Assembly (NCBI RefSeq): GCF_002284535.1
Contig: NZ_NPKH01000014.1
Coordinates: forward strand, 428,614-492,613
Direction: 5' to 3'
Source: Mesorhizobium wenxiniae
GTDB lineage: Bacteria > Pseudomonadota > Alphaproteobacteria > Rhizobiales > Rhizobiaceae
Length of the DNA stretch: 64,000 bases
Made by a program: the position numbers and the translations under genes. Below are positions 29,656 through 39,963 of the stretch, in pieces; the first letter of the stretch is position 1, and each line of letters begins with the position of its first letter. The notes under the pieces are model-generated. The model was not told the origin of the DNA. It saw only the letters and a program-made list of their open reading frames with translations, and made no database searches.

Positions 29656-29960
29656 CGCGGTCCCCTAATTGATTCTCCTTTCCTCCCAATTTGAAATTGT
29701 GCGCGCTATTTGCTTAATCGTCTATTGATATTTCGTAGTTAGAGGCCAGGTTTACGACGCAAAAACATGTATTTAGCAGCGATCGTAGTCGAGTGCTGAT
29801 AGCGGCGAAAACGACGTCTGCGGCATCCCGCCGCGCGAATCCAACGTCTAATGTTGCCGTCACTGCGGAACTGTTAATAATGCGCGCGAATTCGCGGCCG
29901 CTGCGCCGCGATACTGCTCGGCGGGCAAGCTGGCAGTTGGTCTTGGGAGGGAATGGAAAA
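29656..29960. other. Spacer between usg and acs
   Basis: 305 bases without a gene. It is AT-rich near 29680-29780, as expected for the divergent promoters of usg and acs. No convincing operator or small RNA is visible. A frame continuous with acs covers part of it, but lacks coding character. Confidence 0.4.
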
Positions 29961-31916
29961 ATGTCCGAGGTTCATGTCCATCGCGTCCAGCCGGCGTGGA
30001 AGAAGAACGCGCTGATCGACAATGACACCTATTTGAAATGGTACACCGACAGCGTGAAGAACCCGGATAAATTCTGGGGCAAGCACGGCAAGCGCATCGA
30101 CTGGTTCAAGCCCTACAGCAAGGTCAAGAACACCTCCTTCGACGGCAAGGTCTCGATCAAATGGTTCGAGGATGGCGAGACCAACGTTTCGTGGAACTGC
30201 ATCGACCGGCATCTGAAGAAGCGCGGCGATCAGACCGCCATCATTTGGGAAGGCGACAATCCCTACGATGACAGGAAGATCACCTATAACGAGCTCCACG
30301 CGCATGTCTGCCGGCTCGCCAATGTGATGAAGAAGCACGGCGTCAAGAAAGGCGACCGCGTCACCATCTACATGCCGATGATCCCGGAAGCCGCCTATGC
30401 AATGCTCGCCTGCACGCGCATCGGCGCTATCCATTCGGTGGTCTTTGGCGGCTTTTCACCGGACGCGCTGGCCGGCCGCATCGACGACTGCAAATCAACC
30501 TTCGTCATCACCGCCGACGAAGGCCTGCGCGGCGGCAAGCCCATCCCGTTGAAGGACAATACCGACAAGGCGATTGAGATCGCCGCCAAGGCCGGAACGA
30601 AAGTCGAGAAGGTCGTCGTCGTGCGCCGTACCGGTGGCAAGACCGGCTGGGTCGCCGGACGCGACGTCTGGTACCACGACGAGGTCGCGACGGTGAAAGC
30701 GGAGTGCAAACCCGAGAAGATGAAGGCCGAGGACCCGCTGTTCATCCTCTACACATCGGGTTCGACCGGCAAACCGAAGGGCGTGCTGCACACCACGGCC
30801 GGCTATCTCGTCTATGTCTCGATGACCCACCAATATGCCTTCGACTACCATGACGGCGACATCTACTGGTGCACCGCCGATGTCGGCTGGGTCACCGGCC
30901 ACAGCTACATCGTCTACGGGCCGCTCGCCAACGGCGCCACCACGCTGATGTTCGAAGGCGTGCCGAACTACCCGTCGCAGTCCCGGTTCTGGGAGGTCAT
31001 CGATAAGCACAAGGTCAACATCTTCTACACCGCCCCGACGGCGTTGAGGGCGCTGATGGGCGCCGGCGACGCCCATGTCGCCAGGACGTCGCGCAAATCG
31101 CTGCGCGTGCTCGGCACGGTCGGCGAGCCGATCAATCCGGAGGCCTGGGAGTGGTATTTCAACGTCGTCGGCAACGGCAAGGTGCCGATCGTCGACACAT
31201 GGTGGCAGACCGAGACCGGCGGCATCCTGATTACGCCGCTGCCCGGCGCCACCCACCTTAAGGCAGGTTCCGCGACGCGGCCGTTCTTCGGCGTCAAGCC
31301 GCAACTGGTGGACGGCGACGGCAAGGTGCTGGAAGGAGTTGCCAGCGGCAACCTCTGCATCGCCGATTCGTGGCCGGGCCAGATGCGCACCGTCTATGGC
31401 GATCACGAGCGCTTCGTGCAGACCTATTTTTCCACTTACAAGGGCAAATATTTTACCGGCGACGGCTGCCGGCGCGACGCTGATGGCTACTACTGGATCA
31501 CGGGCCGCGTCGACGACGTCATCAACGTTTCCGGCCACCGCATGGGCACGGCCGAGGTCGAATCCGCGCTGGTTTCGCACGAGAAAGTCTCCGAAGCCGC
31601 CGTCGTCGGCTATCCGCACGACATCAAGGGCCAGGGGATCTACTGCTACGTCACTTTGATGGCCGGCGAGAAGCCGAGCGAGGAGTTGCGCAAGGAACTC
31701 GTCGCCCATGTCCGCAAGGACATCGGCGCCATCGCCACGCCCGACAAGATCCAGTTCGCTCCGGGTCTGCCGAAAACCCGCTCGGGCAAGATCATGCGAC
31801 GCATCCTGCGCAAGATCGCCGAGGACGATTTTGCCGCGCTCGGCGATACCTCGACGCTGGCCGACCCGGCGGTCGTCGACGACCTCGTCGCCAACCGGCA
31901 GAACAAGAGGGGATAA
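29961..31916 (+). CDS. acs: Acetyl-CoA synthetase
   Basis: 651 residues, standard length. Acs activates acetate with ATP to acetyl-AMP and then acetyl-CoA in the cytoplasm. Motifs: the P-loop [41 protein letters not shown] hinge region, and the C-terminal [11 protein letters not shown], whose lysine is the usual site of regulatory acetylation. The start at 29961 (MSEVHVH) follows GGGAGGGAATGG; 56 upstream in-frame codons are in the promoter spacer. It is monocistronic, with convergent cfa downstream. Confidence 0.97.
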   Translation: MSEVHVHRVQPAWKKNALIDNDTYLKWYTDSVKNPDKFWGKHGKRIDWFKPYSKVKNTSFDGKVSIKWFEDGETNVSWNCIDRHLKKRGDQTAIIWEGDNPYDDRKITYNELHAHVCRLANVMKKHGVKKGDRVTIYMPMIPEAAYAMLACTRIGAIHSVVFGGFSPDALAGRIDDCKSTFVITADEGLRGGKPIPLKDNTDKAIEIAAKAGTKVEKVVVVRRTGGKTGWVAGRDVWYHDEVATVKAECKPEKMKAEDPLFILYTSGSTGKPKGVLHTTAGYLVYVSMTHQYAFDYHDGDIYWCTADVGWVTGHSYIVYGPLANGATTLMFEGVPNYPSQSRFWEVIDKHKVNIFYTAPTALRALMGAGDAHVARTSRKSLRVLGTVGEPINPEAWEWYFNVVGNGKVPIVDTWWQTETGGILITPLPGATHLKAGSATRPFFGVKPQLVDGDGKVLEGVASGNLCIADSWPGQMRTVYGDHERFVQTYFSTYKGKYFTGDGCRRDADGYYWITGRVDDVINVSGHRMGTAEVESALVSHEKVSEAAVVGYPHDIKGQGIYCYVTLMAGEKPSEELRKELVAHVRKDIGAIATPDKIQFAPGLPKTRSGKIMRRILRKIAEDDFAALGDTSTLADPAVVDDLVANRQNKRG

Positions 31917-31975
31917 GAAACATCCGATCGACGGTCGGCAGAAACCCAATTGGATGAGATCGGCTCGTCCCCGCG

Positions 31976-33244
31976 CTACCGATAAAGATCCGCTCGCGTC
32001 GGCGGCAGTCCGCTCGGGCCCCGCGCGCGCTTTGTGACGACGGTCTGGAAAATCTGCGCCGAGGCGCGTTCGAAAGTGATCGAACATCCGGTGAGATAAA
32101 GCAGCCACAGGCGCGCCTTGGCTTCGCCGACCTCGGCGATCGCTTCGTCGAAGCGTGCGTGGAGGCGCTCGGCCCACAGACGGCAGGTGCGGGCGTAGTG
32201 CTCGCGCAAATTCTCGACATCGTAGACGAGGAAGCCGTGCGCTTCGAGATTGCCGAGCGTCATGCCGATCGTGTCGAGCTCACCGCCGGGAAAGATGTAT
32301 TTGATCAGCGCCTTGAATTCCGGGCCCTTGCGCAAGGTCTTCTTCATGCTGCCCTTGTCGCGCCGGGTGATGGCATGATGCAGGTAAATGCCGCCCGGTT
32401 TGAGCAGGCGATGGATGGTCGAGAAATAGGCGGCGTGGTTGGCGAGCCCCAGATGCTCGAACATGCCGATCGAGGATATCTTGTCGAAGGAGCCGGACAG
32501 CTCGGCGTAGGATTTTATCTCGATGGTGATGCGATCTTCCAGCCCCTCGGAGCGGATGCGCTCGCGGGCAAGTTCGGTCTGGGCTTCCGACAGCGAGACG
32601 CCGTGGCCGACGACGCCGTAATTTTTCGCGGCATGAATGAGCATGGCTCCCCAGCCGCAGCCGATGTCGAGCAGTCTTTCGCCCGGCTTCAGCCGGAGCT
32701 TGCGGCAGATATGATCAAGCTTGTCTTTCTGCGCCTGGTCGATGCCGTTGGCGAAATCGGTGAAATAGCCGCAGCTATAGACCATGCGTTCGTCGAGGAA
32801 GAGCCGGTAGAAGGCGTTCGAAATGTCGTAGTGGTGCTGGATCGCTTGCCTGTTCGACCCGCTGACGAAGGGGTTGCGCCCGGAAAGGTCGGTCCGCGCC
32901 GTCATCTGTTTTCTCGAAAACAGCACGGCCGGCAGGTCGCGCAGGACCGCGAGCTTGGGCAACGACTTTAGCTTCGTCCTGAGCTTGCCGTGCGAAGGCA
33001 GAGCGTAGAAATCGAACAGCGAACCACCTTCCACATCGATGGTCTTGGAAATCCACATTTCGATCAGCGTCGAGAGATTGGGCCGACGCATCACCTGCCA
33101 GACGATGTCCTGGTCGTTGATGGTGAGCACGGGGCCGGTGGCGGGCCCGATCCGCTCGCCAGTCCACAGCCTGACTGCGAAACCCGGCTGCAACGTCTCG
33201 ATAACCGTTCGAACGATCCGTGCGGCTCTCTCGGCTGCCTCCAT
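31976..33244 (-). CDS. cfa: Cyclopropane-fatty-acyl-phospholipid synthase family methyltransferase
   Basis: 422 residues. These enzymes use S-adenosylmethionine to add a methylene bridge to unsaturated acyl chains in membrane lipids, often in stationary phase or acid stress. The core has HHYDISNAFYRLFLDERMVYS (parts: HHYDISN, FLDERMVYSCGYF), the SAM motif LLDIGCGWGA, GVSLSEAQ, and SSIGMFEHLG with the later GGIYLHHAI and FPGGELD. The start at 33244 has GGGGAGGA upstream; 44 upstream codons are rejected. It converges with acs. Confidence 0.9.
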   Translation of the reverse strand: MEAAERAARIVRTVIETLQPGFAVRLWTGERIGPATGPVLTINDQDIVWQVMRRPNLSTLIEMWISKTIDVEGGSLFDFYALPSHGKLRTKLKSLPKLAVLRDLPAVLFSRKQMTARTDLSGRNPFVSGSNRQAIQHHYDISNAFYRLFLDERMVYSCGYFTDFANGIDQAQKDKLDHICRKLRLKPGERLLDIGCGWGAMLIHAAKNYGVVGHGVSLSEAQTELARERIRSEGLEDRITIEIKSYAELSGSFDKISSIGMFEHLGLANHAAYFSTIHRLLKPGGIYLHHAITRRDKGSMKKTLRKGPEFKALIKYIFPGGELDTIGMTLGNLEAHGFLVYDVENLREHYARTCRLWAERLHARFDEAIAEVGEAKARLWLLYLTGCSITFERASAQIFQTVVTKRARGPSGLPPTRADLYR

Positions 33245-33420
33245 CCCCGTCCTCCCCTGCTCAGTACGCTGGCGGTCCACGGCGACTTTGCCTGTCCGAT
33301 CGGACAGTCGCAAGCCGCCAGCGACAAGCTCGCACGGCATTTTCACCATCGCGCCTTGCCATTTGCGGATCGACACCCCATCATGAGGGCGTGTTCAACA
33401 AATCGAAAGGAGGTGATCCG

Positions 33421-33492
33421 ATGTCGAGTGATTTCGTTTTCCAGAACGTGGCCTCAGCGGATTGCACTTTCGGGAAGCAGTCTTCCCGTTAA
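33421..33492 (+). CDS. 23-codon ORF with a Shine-Dalgarno matching the whole 16S rRNA tail
   Basis: The ATG at 33421 follows AAAGGAGGTGATCC (33406-33419), a 14-base perfect complement to the 3' end of bacterial 16S rRNA, with 7 bases between the GGAGG core and the ATG. The frame encodes a 23-residue peptide (MSSDFVFQNVASADC onward, ending KQSSR) and stops with TAA. A hairpin terminator follows at 33561. It therefore looks like a short monocistronic message or a regulatory RNA. I recognise no family for the peptide; the single Cys is the only notable residue. Confidence 0.55.
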   Translation: MSSDFVFQNVASADCTFGKQSSR

Positions 33493-33560
33493 GGCGCGAG
33501 ATGCGCGGCTGGCGACGCAAACCGTCGCTGCCATGAGCCGCGCCATGGACGGAAACACGG

Positions 33561-33595
33561 AAGGCCGCCGGCTTCGAAAGAAGCGGCGGCCTTTT
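33561..33595 (+). terminator. Intrinsic terminator after the 23-codon ORF
   Basis: AAGGCCGCC and GGCGGCCTT with inner GCTTC/GAAGC pairing form a long GC-rich stem around GAAA, followed by TTTTCC. It lies 69 bp after the small ORF stop; its orientation fits a rightward transcript. Confidence 0.8.
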
Positions 33596-33626
33596 CCTTG
33601 TCCGGATCCTGTCTGGTCAATGCCCT

Positions 33627-34988
33627 CTATTTGGTCAATGCCAAGCTTTCGATGTTGCGCGCTATGTCCTGGAAAGCCTGATTGAGTTCCGCCCCGTTGG
33701 CGGCCTGATAGAAGTGCTTGATCTTGGCCGTATCCGGGCTCGCGCAATTCTGCAGTGTCGCCTTGGCATTCTCCTCGTTGAGATCGAAACCAATGGTGAA
33801 GATTTCGATGCCCTTGTCGCGCATGGCGGTACAGAGCGTCTTTGCTGACGTGCGGGTCGGTTCCTTGCCGGCATCGTTGTAGACCTCACCAACAGTGCTG
33901 GCATCGAAATAGGACAGATTGAACTCGCCGTCGGTCATCAGGATCGCGATTTTGGCGACCTTGTTCGGATCCGCCTTGGCCGGCCGCTGCGAAGCATTCA
34001 TCACGCTGCCCCAGCTTTCCGAAAGCATGTACCAAGTCCACTGCACGCCGATATGGCCCGCGGTGCCGCCCGATGCGACAAAGTTCTTGATGACATTCTT
34101 GAGCGCCGCGGCGTCCGCCGTCAGCGGCTTCAACGCGGCGGCCGGGCAGGCAGCCGTGCCGGTCTGCCAGGCAAAGGAAGACAACAGGTAATCGCGATTG
34201 ACCATGCTGATGTCGGGACCTACATCCGAATATTGATAGGTGCCCTTGCGCTCGGTGGCGCAATTGTCCGGACGCATTAAGCCGGAGACGTACTGTATGG
34301 CGCCATTGCCTGGCGCCTGCTTGCGCTGGCTGGTCGAGGTTTCGACATAGACGCCGCTGGCGGCAAGCGCGCCGGCATTCACCGAATTAGCGTATGGTAC
34401 GATGGAGACACGCACCCGGGGGTTGGAGGAGTCCTGACCGTCCAGGAAGCTGTCGACCGCGTTCTTTGCAGCTGTCCTCAGATCGATGATTTTCTGGCCG
34501 GCCATCGACCCTGTGACGTCGAGCATCATCGCCACTTCGATCGTCTTGTCCGAATAGAGCGCTGTCGTCGATGCGGCAACGCGCTTCATGTCACCCATCC
34601 TGAAAAGCGGAAAATAAAGACCGAGATCGACATGGGCGTCCGCCTGAACCGTCTTGGCGGTCCTGTCGATGGTCAATTTGTCGAGGACGATCCGATCTGC
34701 CTGCAGGATGCCCGCTCGGCTGTTGGCATCGAGAAACGCCTGCACCGACTTGTTGGCATCGGCCTCCTTGATGACGCCGGTCGTCAGGTCGCGCGCCGTC
34801 GAGGTCACCGCCGCATCGACCACGCCTTGGAGGCTCGACTTGGCGTTGTAGAGCTGGGCAACGTTGACGGCAAAGCCGACACCCAGCGCCAGCACCGACG
34901 CAACCATGCCGAACAGAACCGCTAAGTTTCCGCTTCGATCTCTGGCAAAGCCGCCGATCGCGTGAACAAAACCCCCAAGATGCCGCAT
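33627..34988 (-). CDS. TadG-like pilus-assembly protein with von Willebrand A domain
   Basis: 453 residues. The N-terminus (FARDRSGNLAVLFGMVASVLALGVGF, residues 15-40) is the TadE/TadG-type membrane anchor, followed by VDAAVTSTARDL typical of putative Flp-pilus-assembly TadG proteins. A von Willebrand A domain starts near residue 150 with the metal site DVTGSM (Asp157), and AILMTDGEFN is the distal motif. The protein is likely anchored in the inner membrane with a periplasmic domain. No tad/cpa genes adjoin, so the role in Flp pili is open. The start at 34988 has GGAGG seven bases upstream. Confidence 0.85.
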   Translation of the reverse strand: MRHLGGFVHAIGGFARDRSGNLAVLFGMVASVLALGVGFAVNVAQLYNAKSSLQGVVDAAVTSTARDLTTGVIKEADANKSVQAFLDANSRAGILQADRIVLDKLTIDRTAKTVQADAHVDLGLYFPLFRMGDMKRVAASTTALYSDKTIEVAMMLDVTGSMAGQKIIDLRTAAKNAVDSFLDGQDSSNPRVRVSIVPYANSVNAGALAASGVYVETSTSQRKQAPGNGAIQYVSGLMRPDNCATERKGTYQYSDVGPDISMVNRDYLLSSFAWQTGTAACPAAALKPLTADAAALKNVIKNFVASGGTAGHIGVQWTWYMLSESWGSVMNASQRPAKADPNKVAKIAILMTDGEFNLSYFDASTVGEVYNDAGKEPTRTSAKTLCTAMRDKGIEIFTIGFDLNEENAKATLQNCASPDTAKIKHFYQAANGAELNQAFQDIARNIESLALTK

Positions 34989-35336
34989 GCTTTCGCCTCC
35001 ATTCACCACGACCTCGAAGCCGTGTGAAGGCGCATTGCAGGATTCCGGCCGGATGGCGCCGCCAAGGGACCAAAAGCCAGCGGCTGATCGTCAAACTCTT
35101 GTTTCTGCTTGCTTTCGAAATGCGGCAAGGTGAACAACCGGTAAACGGCAAACCGCTGCGGCAGTTTCGTTTAGGAAGCGGTTACTATGATCTCGCCGTC
35201 CGCCGTGGCGTACAAGAATTGGTCCCGATCCGGCACAGGCGGGCTGTGTCGAAGCGGATCAGGCGTATCCGACCCCATAGGACAGCACAGCTCAGATGAC
35301 GATTAGAATGGGACTCACGCCGTTCGCGATGCGCTT
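34989..35336. other. Spacer between the TadG-like gene and the transglutaminase-like gene
   Basis: 348 bases with no gene I can support. It must hold the leftward promoter of the TadG-like gene near its left end. No repeat or hairpin stands out. Confidence 0.4.
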
Positions 35337-36206
35337 CTATGCCAGCATCTGCGCGCTGGCGGTCCTGTCGACGCCGCGATGGGGCGGGTTGAACAGGTTG
35401 CTTTCCTGCTCGTAGGTCCAGACCTTGAACAGGCTGAGCCGGTGCGGGCCGAAACTGTGCAGCAGCGGCACGTCGGTCGCGTCGCGACCGCGCGCGATGA
35501 CGACGCGGCCGATCCTCGGCACGTTGTGGCGGGGGTCGAACGTGTACCATTTGCCGTCGAGGAACACTTCCAGCCACGCCGAAAAATCCATCGGTGCCGG
35601 GTCGACCGGTACGCCGATGTCGCCGAGATAGCCGTTCACGTAGCGGGCGGGGATGTTCATGCAGCGGCAGAGCGTGATCGCCAGATGAGCGAAGTCGCGG
35701 CAGACGCCGACGCGCTCTTCATGCGCCTGCGCCGCCGTGCGGGTCGGGCGCGCATAGCCGTAACCGAACGACAGGCGGTTGTGGACATAGTCGACGATCG
35801 CCTGCACCCGCGCCCAGCCGGATGGAACAGGCCCGAAAACCTGCCAGGCCAGATCGCTTAGATGATCGGTTTCGCAATAGCGACTGCCGAGCAGATAGCA
35901 GAGCACGTCGTCGGGCAACTCCGCCACCGGCACTTGCCTGGCCAGCGGGTTGACCTCGTCGGTCTCGCCGCTGTCCTCGACGACGGCATCGTAAAGAATG
36001 CGAAAGCCGCCGCCCGGCGCCGTGAAGCGCCGGCAGGTGTTACCATAGAGATCGTGATAGAGCCTGGTTGGGACGGAAGGCGAGGTCAGCACGCGCGTCT
36101 GACGCTTGATGTCGGCCTGGCGCTCCTTGTGGATCTCGAGCAGCGAAATCACCGGGGTGGCTTCAGCACAGTCGATGGCGATTTCGTAGCCGAGCCGAAT
36201 CAGCAT
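35337..36206 (-). CDS. Transglutaminase-like cysteine protease-fold protein
   Basis: 289 residues. An N-terminal beta region (RLGYEIAIDC) precedes the transglutaminase core: the nucleophile Cys169 in EERVGVCRDFAHLAI, and Asp224 in WYTFDPRHN. At the position where transglutaminase cores usually have the catalytic His (HAWxE) this protein has Ser209 (MDFSAWLEVFL). The start at 36206 has GGGGGAA upstream; a longer frame of 15 codons is not used. The C-terminal GRVVIARGRDATDVPL is usual for this rhizobial type. The substrate is unknown and catalytic activity is uncertain because of the His replacement. Confidence 0.85.
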   Translation of the reverse strand: MLIRLGYEIAIDCAEATPVISLLEIHKERQADIKRQTRVLTSPSVPTRLYHDLYGNTCRRFTAPGGGFRILYDAVVEDSGETDEVNPLARQVPVAELPDDVLCYLLGSRYCETDHLSDLAWQVFGPVPSGWARVQAIVDYVHNRLSFGYGYARPTRTAAQAHEERVGVCRDFAHLAITLCRCMNIPARYVNGYLGDIGVPVDPAPMDFSAWLEVFLDGKWYTFDPRHNVPRIGRVVIARGRDATDVPLLHSFGPHRLSLFKVWTYEQESNLFNPPHRGVDRTASAQMLA

Positions 36207-36382
36207 CGCGGTTCCCCCGCTTTTGAGCATCGTGGAAGGCGGTTTAATCAACGCGAGACGGCTCGCCGTGGTTCCCTGGTATTGTCGAAAAGGCGATCTC
36301 GCGCCTTCCCATGCAGCCGACGGGACGTTACGGTCGATCGACAGACTTTTGGTCCCTCCGAAACAACCTCCCGGGATAGCAG

Positions 36383-37054
36383 ATGTTCGCAGGCAAGAAA
36401 TTCGCAGCCTTCCTGTTCGACATGGACGGCACGGTGGTCAATTCGATTGCCGCCGCAGAAAGGGTCTGGGCGGATTGGGCACGCCGGCAAGGTCTCGACG
36501 TTGCCGCATTCCTGCCGACGATTCACGGCGTGCGGGCGATCGAGACCATCGCTCGGCTGGCGCTTCCAGGCGTCGAACCAATGCGCGAGGCCGATGCGCT
36601 TCTGCAGGCAGAGGCGGCCGATATCGACGGCATCCATCCGATCGCCGGCGCCGCGGCGTTTCTGGCGTCGCTGCCGCCCGAGCGCTGGGCCATCGTCACA
36701 TCCGCGCCGCGCGAGCTGGCTCTCCTGCGCATTGCGGCCGCTGGCATCCCGCTTCCCGCCATCCTTGTCGCGGCCGAGGACGTTTCCCACGGCAAACCGG
36801 CCCCCGATTGCTTCCAGCTGGCGGCCGAGCGGCTGGGCGTCGATGCGCGCGACTGTCTCGTTTTCGAAGATGCGCCCGCCGGCATATCGGCGGCCGAGGC
36901 CGCAGGTGCTGCGGTCGTGGTGATCAGCGCCACGCACCAGCATCCGTTGCAAACGCCGCATGCTGCGATCGCCGGTTATGACGCGATCGGCATTGCTGTC
37001 GACGACCGCGGCTGGATCGCCATTGAGCCGGAGAGCACCGCCGAGGTCTGCTGA
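36383..37054 (+). CDS. HAD-superfamily sugar-phosphatase-like hydrolase
   Basis: 223 residues with all four HAD motifs: FDMDGT (Asp13 nucleophile, Asp15 acid/base), IVTSAPRE (motif II Thr/Ser), the Lys in GKPAPDCF and FEDAPAGISAAEAAG (motif IV). The small alpha-helical cap is that of the beta-phosphoglucomutase/phosphatase group (YfbT, GPP-like). It likely dephosphorylates a small sugar phosphate in the cytoplasm. It stands alone between divergent and convergent neighbours; the substrate is not inferable. Confidence 0.9.
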   Translation: MFAGKKFAAFLFDMDGTVVNSIAAAERVWADWARRQGLDVAAFLPTIHGVRAIETIARLALPGVEPMREADALLQAEAADIDGIHPIAGAAAFLASLPPERWAIVTSAPRELALLRIAAAGIPLPAILVAAEDVSHGKPAPDCFQLAAERLGVDARDCLVFEDAPAGISAAEAAGAAVVVISATHQHPLQTPHAAIAGYDAIGIAVDDRGWIAIEPESTAEVC

Positions 37055-37075
37055 CCCTCCGCTATCCTGTCGTGC

Positions 37076-37315
37076 CTAAAAATCGCTGGTCAGGCCCTTG
37101 ACCTCCCAGTCACCATAACGGCCCGGTTCCTTGCCGCCACGGCCGCCGATCTCCTTCGGCACCGCGGCTTCCTGCTGGCGATAGCGTTCGCGCCGTGCTT
37201 CCGCCTCCGCCAAAGCGCGGCGGGCTGCCGGCGTCAGCGTCTTTTGCGGCGCGCCGTAACAGGGATCGGCGTTTGTATTGCTGGCTTCGCCTGTTTTACT
37301 GGTTTCGTCGATCAT
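37076..37315 (-). CDS. DUF1674 protein, SdhAF4 (succinate dehydrogenase assembly factor 4) homologue
   Basis: 79 residues. The C-terminus GRGGKEPGRYGDWEVKG followed by SDF matches the conserved end of the DUF1674/SDHAF4 family, which in mitochondria binds flavinated SdhA during complex II assembly. The first half is polar and charged (LTPAARRALAEAEARRERY), as usual. It is divergent from htpX and next to rsmB, a common alphaproteobacterial context. Function is by homology only. Confidence 0.85.
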   Translation of the reverse strand: MIDETSKTGEASNTNADPCYGAPQKTLTPAARRALAEAEARRERYRQQEAAVPKEIGGRGGKEPGRYGDWEVKGLTSDF

Positions 37316-37423
37316 GCGATTTTCCCGGCGGATTGAAACAGGGCCACACGTTTCCCATCATATAACGATGAGCCGACAAGGATCGACTATTTTTCCGCAG
37401 CGCCGGCAGAAACGGAGCAGACA

Positions 37424-38440
37424 ATGAACACACTTCGCACCGCTATGCTTTTGGCAGCGATGACGGCGCTGTTCATGGGCGTCGGCTATCTGATCGGCGG
37501 GTCGGGCGGCATGGTGATCGCCTTGCTGATTGCCGCCGCTATGAACCTGTTCAGCTATTGGAACGCCGACAAGATGGTGCTGTCGATGAACCGCGCCGTC
37601 GAGGTCGACGAAAGGAACGCGCCGGAATATTACGCCATCGTGCAGAGCCTCGCCAGACAGGCCGGCCTGCCGATGCCGAAAACCTATCTGATCGACAACC
37701 CGCAGCCCAACGCGTTCGCCACCGGTCGCAACCCGCAGAATGCCGCGGTCGCCGCCACCACCGGACTGTTGCAGCAACTGTCGCATGAGGAGGTCGCGGC
37801 TGTTATGGCGCACGAGCTCGCCCATGTGCAGCACCGCGACACGCTGACCATGACGATCGTCGCCACGCTTGCCGGCGCCATCTCGATGCTCGGCAATTTC
37901 GCCTTCTTTTTCGGCGGCAACCGCGACAACAACAATTCCTTTGGCATTATTGGCGTGCTGGTGGCGATGATCGTGGCGCCCTTTGCCGCGATGATCGTGC
38001 AGATGGCGGTCAGCCGCACCCGCGAATACGAGGCCGACCGGCGCGGCGCCGAGATCTGTGGACAGCCGCTTTGGCTTGCCTCGGCCCTTGACAAGATCGC
38101 CCGCGGCGCCGAACGCATCCGCAACCCGGATGCCGAGCGCAATCCGGCGACCGCCCACCTCTTCATCATCAATCCTCTTTCCGGCGAGCGCATGGATAGC
38201 CTGTTTTCCACCCACCCGAGCACCGACAACCGCATCGCGGCGCTGCAGGCGATGGCGCGGGATATGGCGTCCGCCCCCGCTCAGCGGCAGGCCCCGATGC
38301 CGCGGCAGGCGGACGGGCAGCGCCCGTCGGGCCCGTGGGAGAGGGCAGCCAAGCAGCCTGAGCAGTCTACTGAACCGGCCAGGCCGAAATCCAATCCCTG
38401 GGGCCGCAATCCGACCGGACCCAAGGGTCCGTGGTCGTGA
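37424..38440 (+). CDS. htpX: Membrane zinc metalloprotease HtpX
   Basis: 338 residues. HtpX degrades misfolded inner-membrane proteins. Two N-terminal membrane helices ([33 protein letters not shown]), then the M48 zinc motif HELAH (130-134) in [13 protein letters not shown], two more helices (about 145-185) and the third ligand region [11 protein letters not shown]. The C-terminal tail from about 285 is long, Pro- and Arg-rich and probably disordered. Its stop overlaps the GTG start of rsmB as GTGA, so the two are likely translated together. Confidence 0.95.
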   Translation: MNTLRTAMLLAAMTALFMGVGYLIGGSGGMVIALLIAAAMNLFSYWNADKMVLSMNRAVEVDERNAPEYYAIVQSLARQAGLPMPKTYLIDNPQPNAFATGRNPQNAAVAATTGLLQQLSHEEVAAVMAHELAHVQHRDTLTMTIVATLAGAISMLGNFAFFFGGNRDNNNSFGIIGVLVAMIVAPFAAMIVQMAVSRTREYEADRRGAEICGQPLWLASALDKIARGAERIRNPDAERNPATAHLFIINPLSGERMDSLFSTHPSTDNRIAALQAMARDMASAPAQRQAPMPRQADGQRPSGPWERAAKQPEQSTEPARPKSNPWGRNPTGPKGPWS

Positions 38441-39825
38441 GCCAAGCGAAACGCCGGCACCGAATTTCAGGCGATCATGAAAACAATGCAGCGAGCCCCG
38501 ACGAGCCCGTCGCTGGTCTCGCCGCGCGCAAGGCGGCGGCACGGCTGCTTGCCGCCGTCGTCGATGCGAGGACGCCGCTAGACGGACTGACCGACCATGA
38601 GAACGGCCATCCGCAATACAAGGCGCTCGACCTGCGCGATCGAGCGCTGGTGCGCGCCATACTGGTTACTGCGCTGCGCTTCCGCATGACCATATCAGGG
38701 TTGCTGGCCCGTCGCCTGGAAAAGCCGCTGCCGCCGAACGCCACCGCGCTTTCGCACATTCTGCATGTAGCAGCGGCACAGATCCTGTTCCTCGACATTC
38801 CCGACAGCGCCGCCGTCGACCTTGCCGTGACCCACGCCAAATCCGATCCGCGCACAGTGCGCTTCTCCGGTCTCGTCAACGGCGTGCTGCGCACGCTGGC
38901 GCGGTCCAAGCAGGCCGAGTTGGCTGCAGCGCTTGCCGCCACCGACGAAGCGCCGAAGTGGTTTTCCGACCGGCTGAAAGCCGCCTATGGCGTGGACAAG
39001 GCCAGGCAAATTCTCGCCGCTCACCGGCACGAGGCACCAGTCGACTTCACCATCAAGTCCGACCCCGCGCTGTGGGCCGAGCGGCTCGGCGGCATCGTGC
39101 TGCCGACCGGCACGGTGCGAGTGGAAAAGCTCAGCGCCTCCGTCACCGAATTGCCGGGCTTCGAAGACGGCGCCTGGTGGGTTCAGGATGCCGCCGCAAG
39201 CCTTCCAGCCCGGCTCTTCGGCGACATCAAGGGTTTGCGCGTCGCCGACCTCTGCGCCGCCCCCGGCGGCAAGACCGCTCAGCTCATTCTCGGCGGCGCC
39301 AATGTAACCGCCGTCGATACCTCGAAGAACCGGTTGGCGCGGCTATCGCAGAATCTCGAACGGCTTGGTCTGTCCGCAGAGATCGTCCAGGCCGATCTGC
39401 TCAAATATGAGCCGGAACAACTGTTCGACGCCGTTCTCCTCGATGCACCGTGCTCTTCGACCGGCACGGTGCGGCGGCATCCCGACGTGCCCTGGACGAA
39501 GACAGCGGCCGACATCGAAAAACTCGCCGATCTGCAGCGAAGGCTGCTCGCCCGAGCCGTCACCCTGGTCAAGCCCGGCGGCCGCATCGTCTTTTCCAAC
39601 TGTTCGCTCGACCCGCTCGAAGGCGAGGCGCTTTACCGCGCCTTCCTCGCCGGGACGGCGGACATCGTCGACGATCCGCTCCGCCCGGGCGAGATCGCCG
39701 GCATTGATCCGTTCCTGACGCCGCAAGGCACGCTGCGCACCACGCCCGCCGATCTGGAGCTCGGCCCACCGGAACGGTCCGGCCTGGACGGCTTCTTCGC
39801 CGCCCGCTTTCGCAGAGCCGGCTAA
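38437..39825 (+). CDS. rsmB: 16S rRNA m5C methyltransferase (RsmB/NOP family)
   Basis: 462 residues. An N-terminal NusB-like RNA-binding domain ([35 protein letters not shown]) precedes the SAM-dependent methyltransferase domain: [53 protein letters not shown] (Cys of motif IV) and [12 protein letters not shown] (Cys of motif VI). This is the RsmB design that methylates C967 of 16S rRNA. The GTG at 38437 overlaps the htpX stop. The target base is assumed from family. Confidence 0.92.
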   Translation: MSQAKRRHRISGDHENNAASPDEPVAGLAARKAAARLLAAVVDARTPLDGLTDHENGHPQYKALDLRDRALVRAILVTALRFRMTISGLLARRLEKPLPPNATALSHILHVAAAQILFLDIPDSAAVDLAVTHAKSDPRTVRFSGLVNGVLRTLARSKQAELAAALAATDEAPKWFSDRLKAAYGVDKARQILAAHRHEAPVDFTIKSDPALWAERLGGIVLPTGTVRVEKLSASVTELPGFEDGAWWVQDAAASLPARLFGDIKGLRVADLCAAPGGKTAQLILGGANVTAVDTSKNRLARLSQNLERLGLSAEIVQADLLKYEPEQLFDAVLLDAPCSSTGTVRRHPDVPWTKTAADIEKLADLQRRLLARAVTLVKPGGRIVFSNCSLDPLEGEALYRAFLAGTADIVDDPLRPGEIAGIDPFLTPQGTLRTTPADLELGPPERSGLDGFFAARFRRAG

Positions 39826-39963
39826 TGCTGACAATTTGTCGAGTATTTTAGGAAGAATCCTGCGGAAAACAGGCTGAACGCCAAGGCCTCCATGGAATTC
39901 GCCTTCGCATAAGTTCTTGAAGCATATAACTTGTCTTCGGGTTGAGGGGTATGAGGAGGGCTT

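Noticed and set aside
30495..32177. 560-codon leftward frame across acs and the cfa end
   Set aside because: Antisense shadow of acs motifs.
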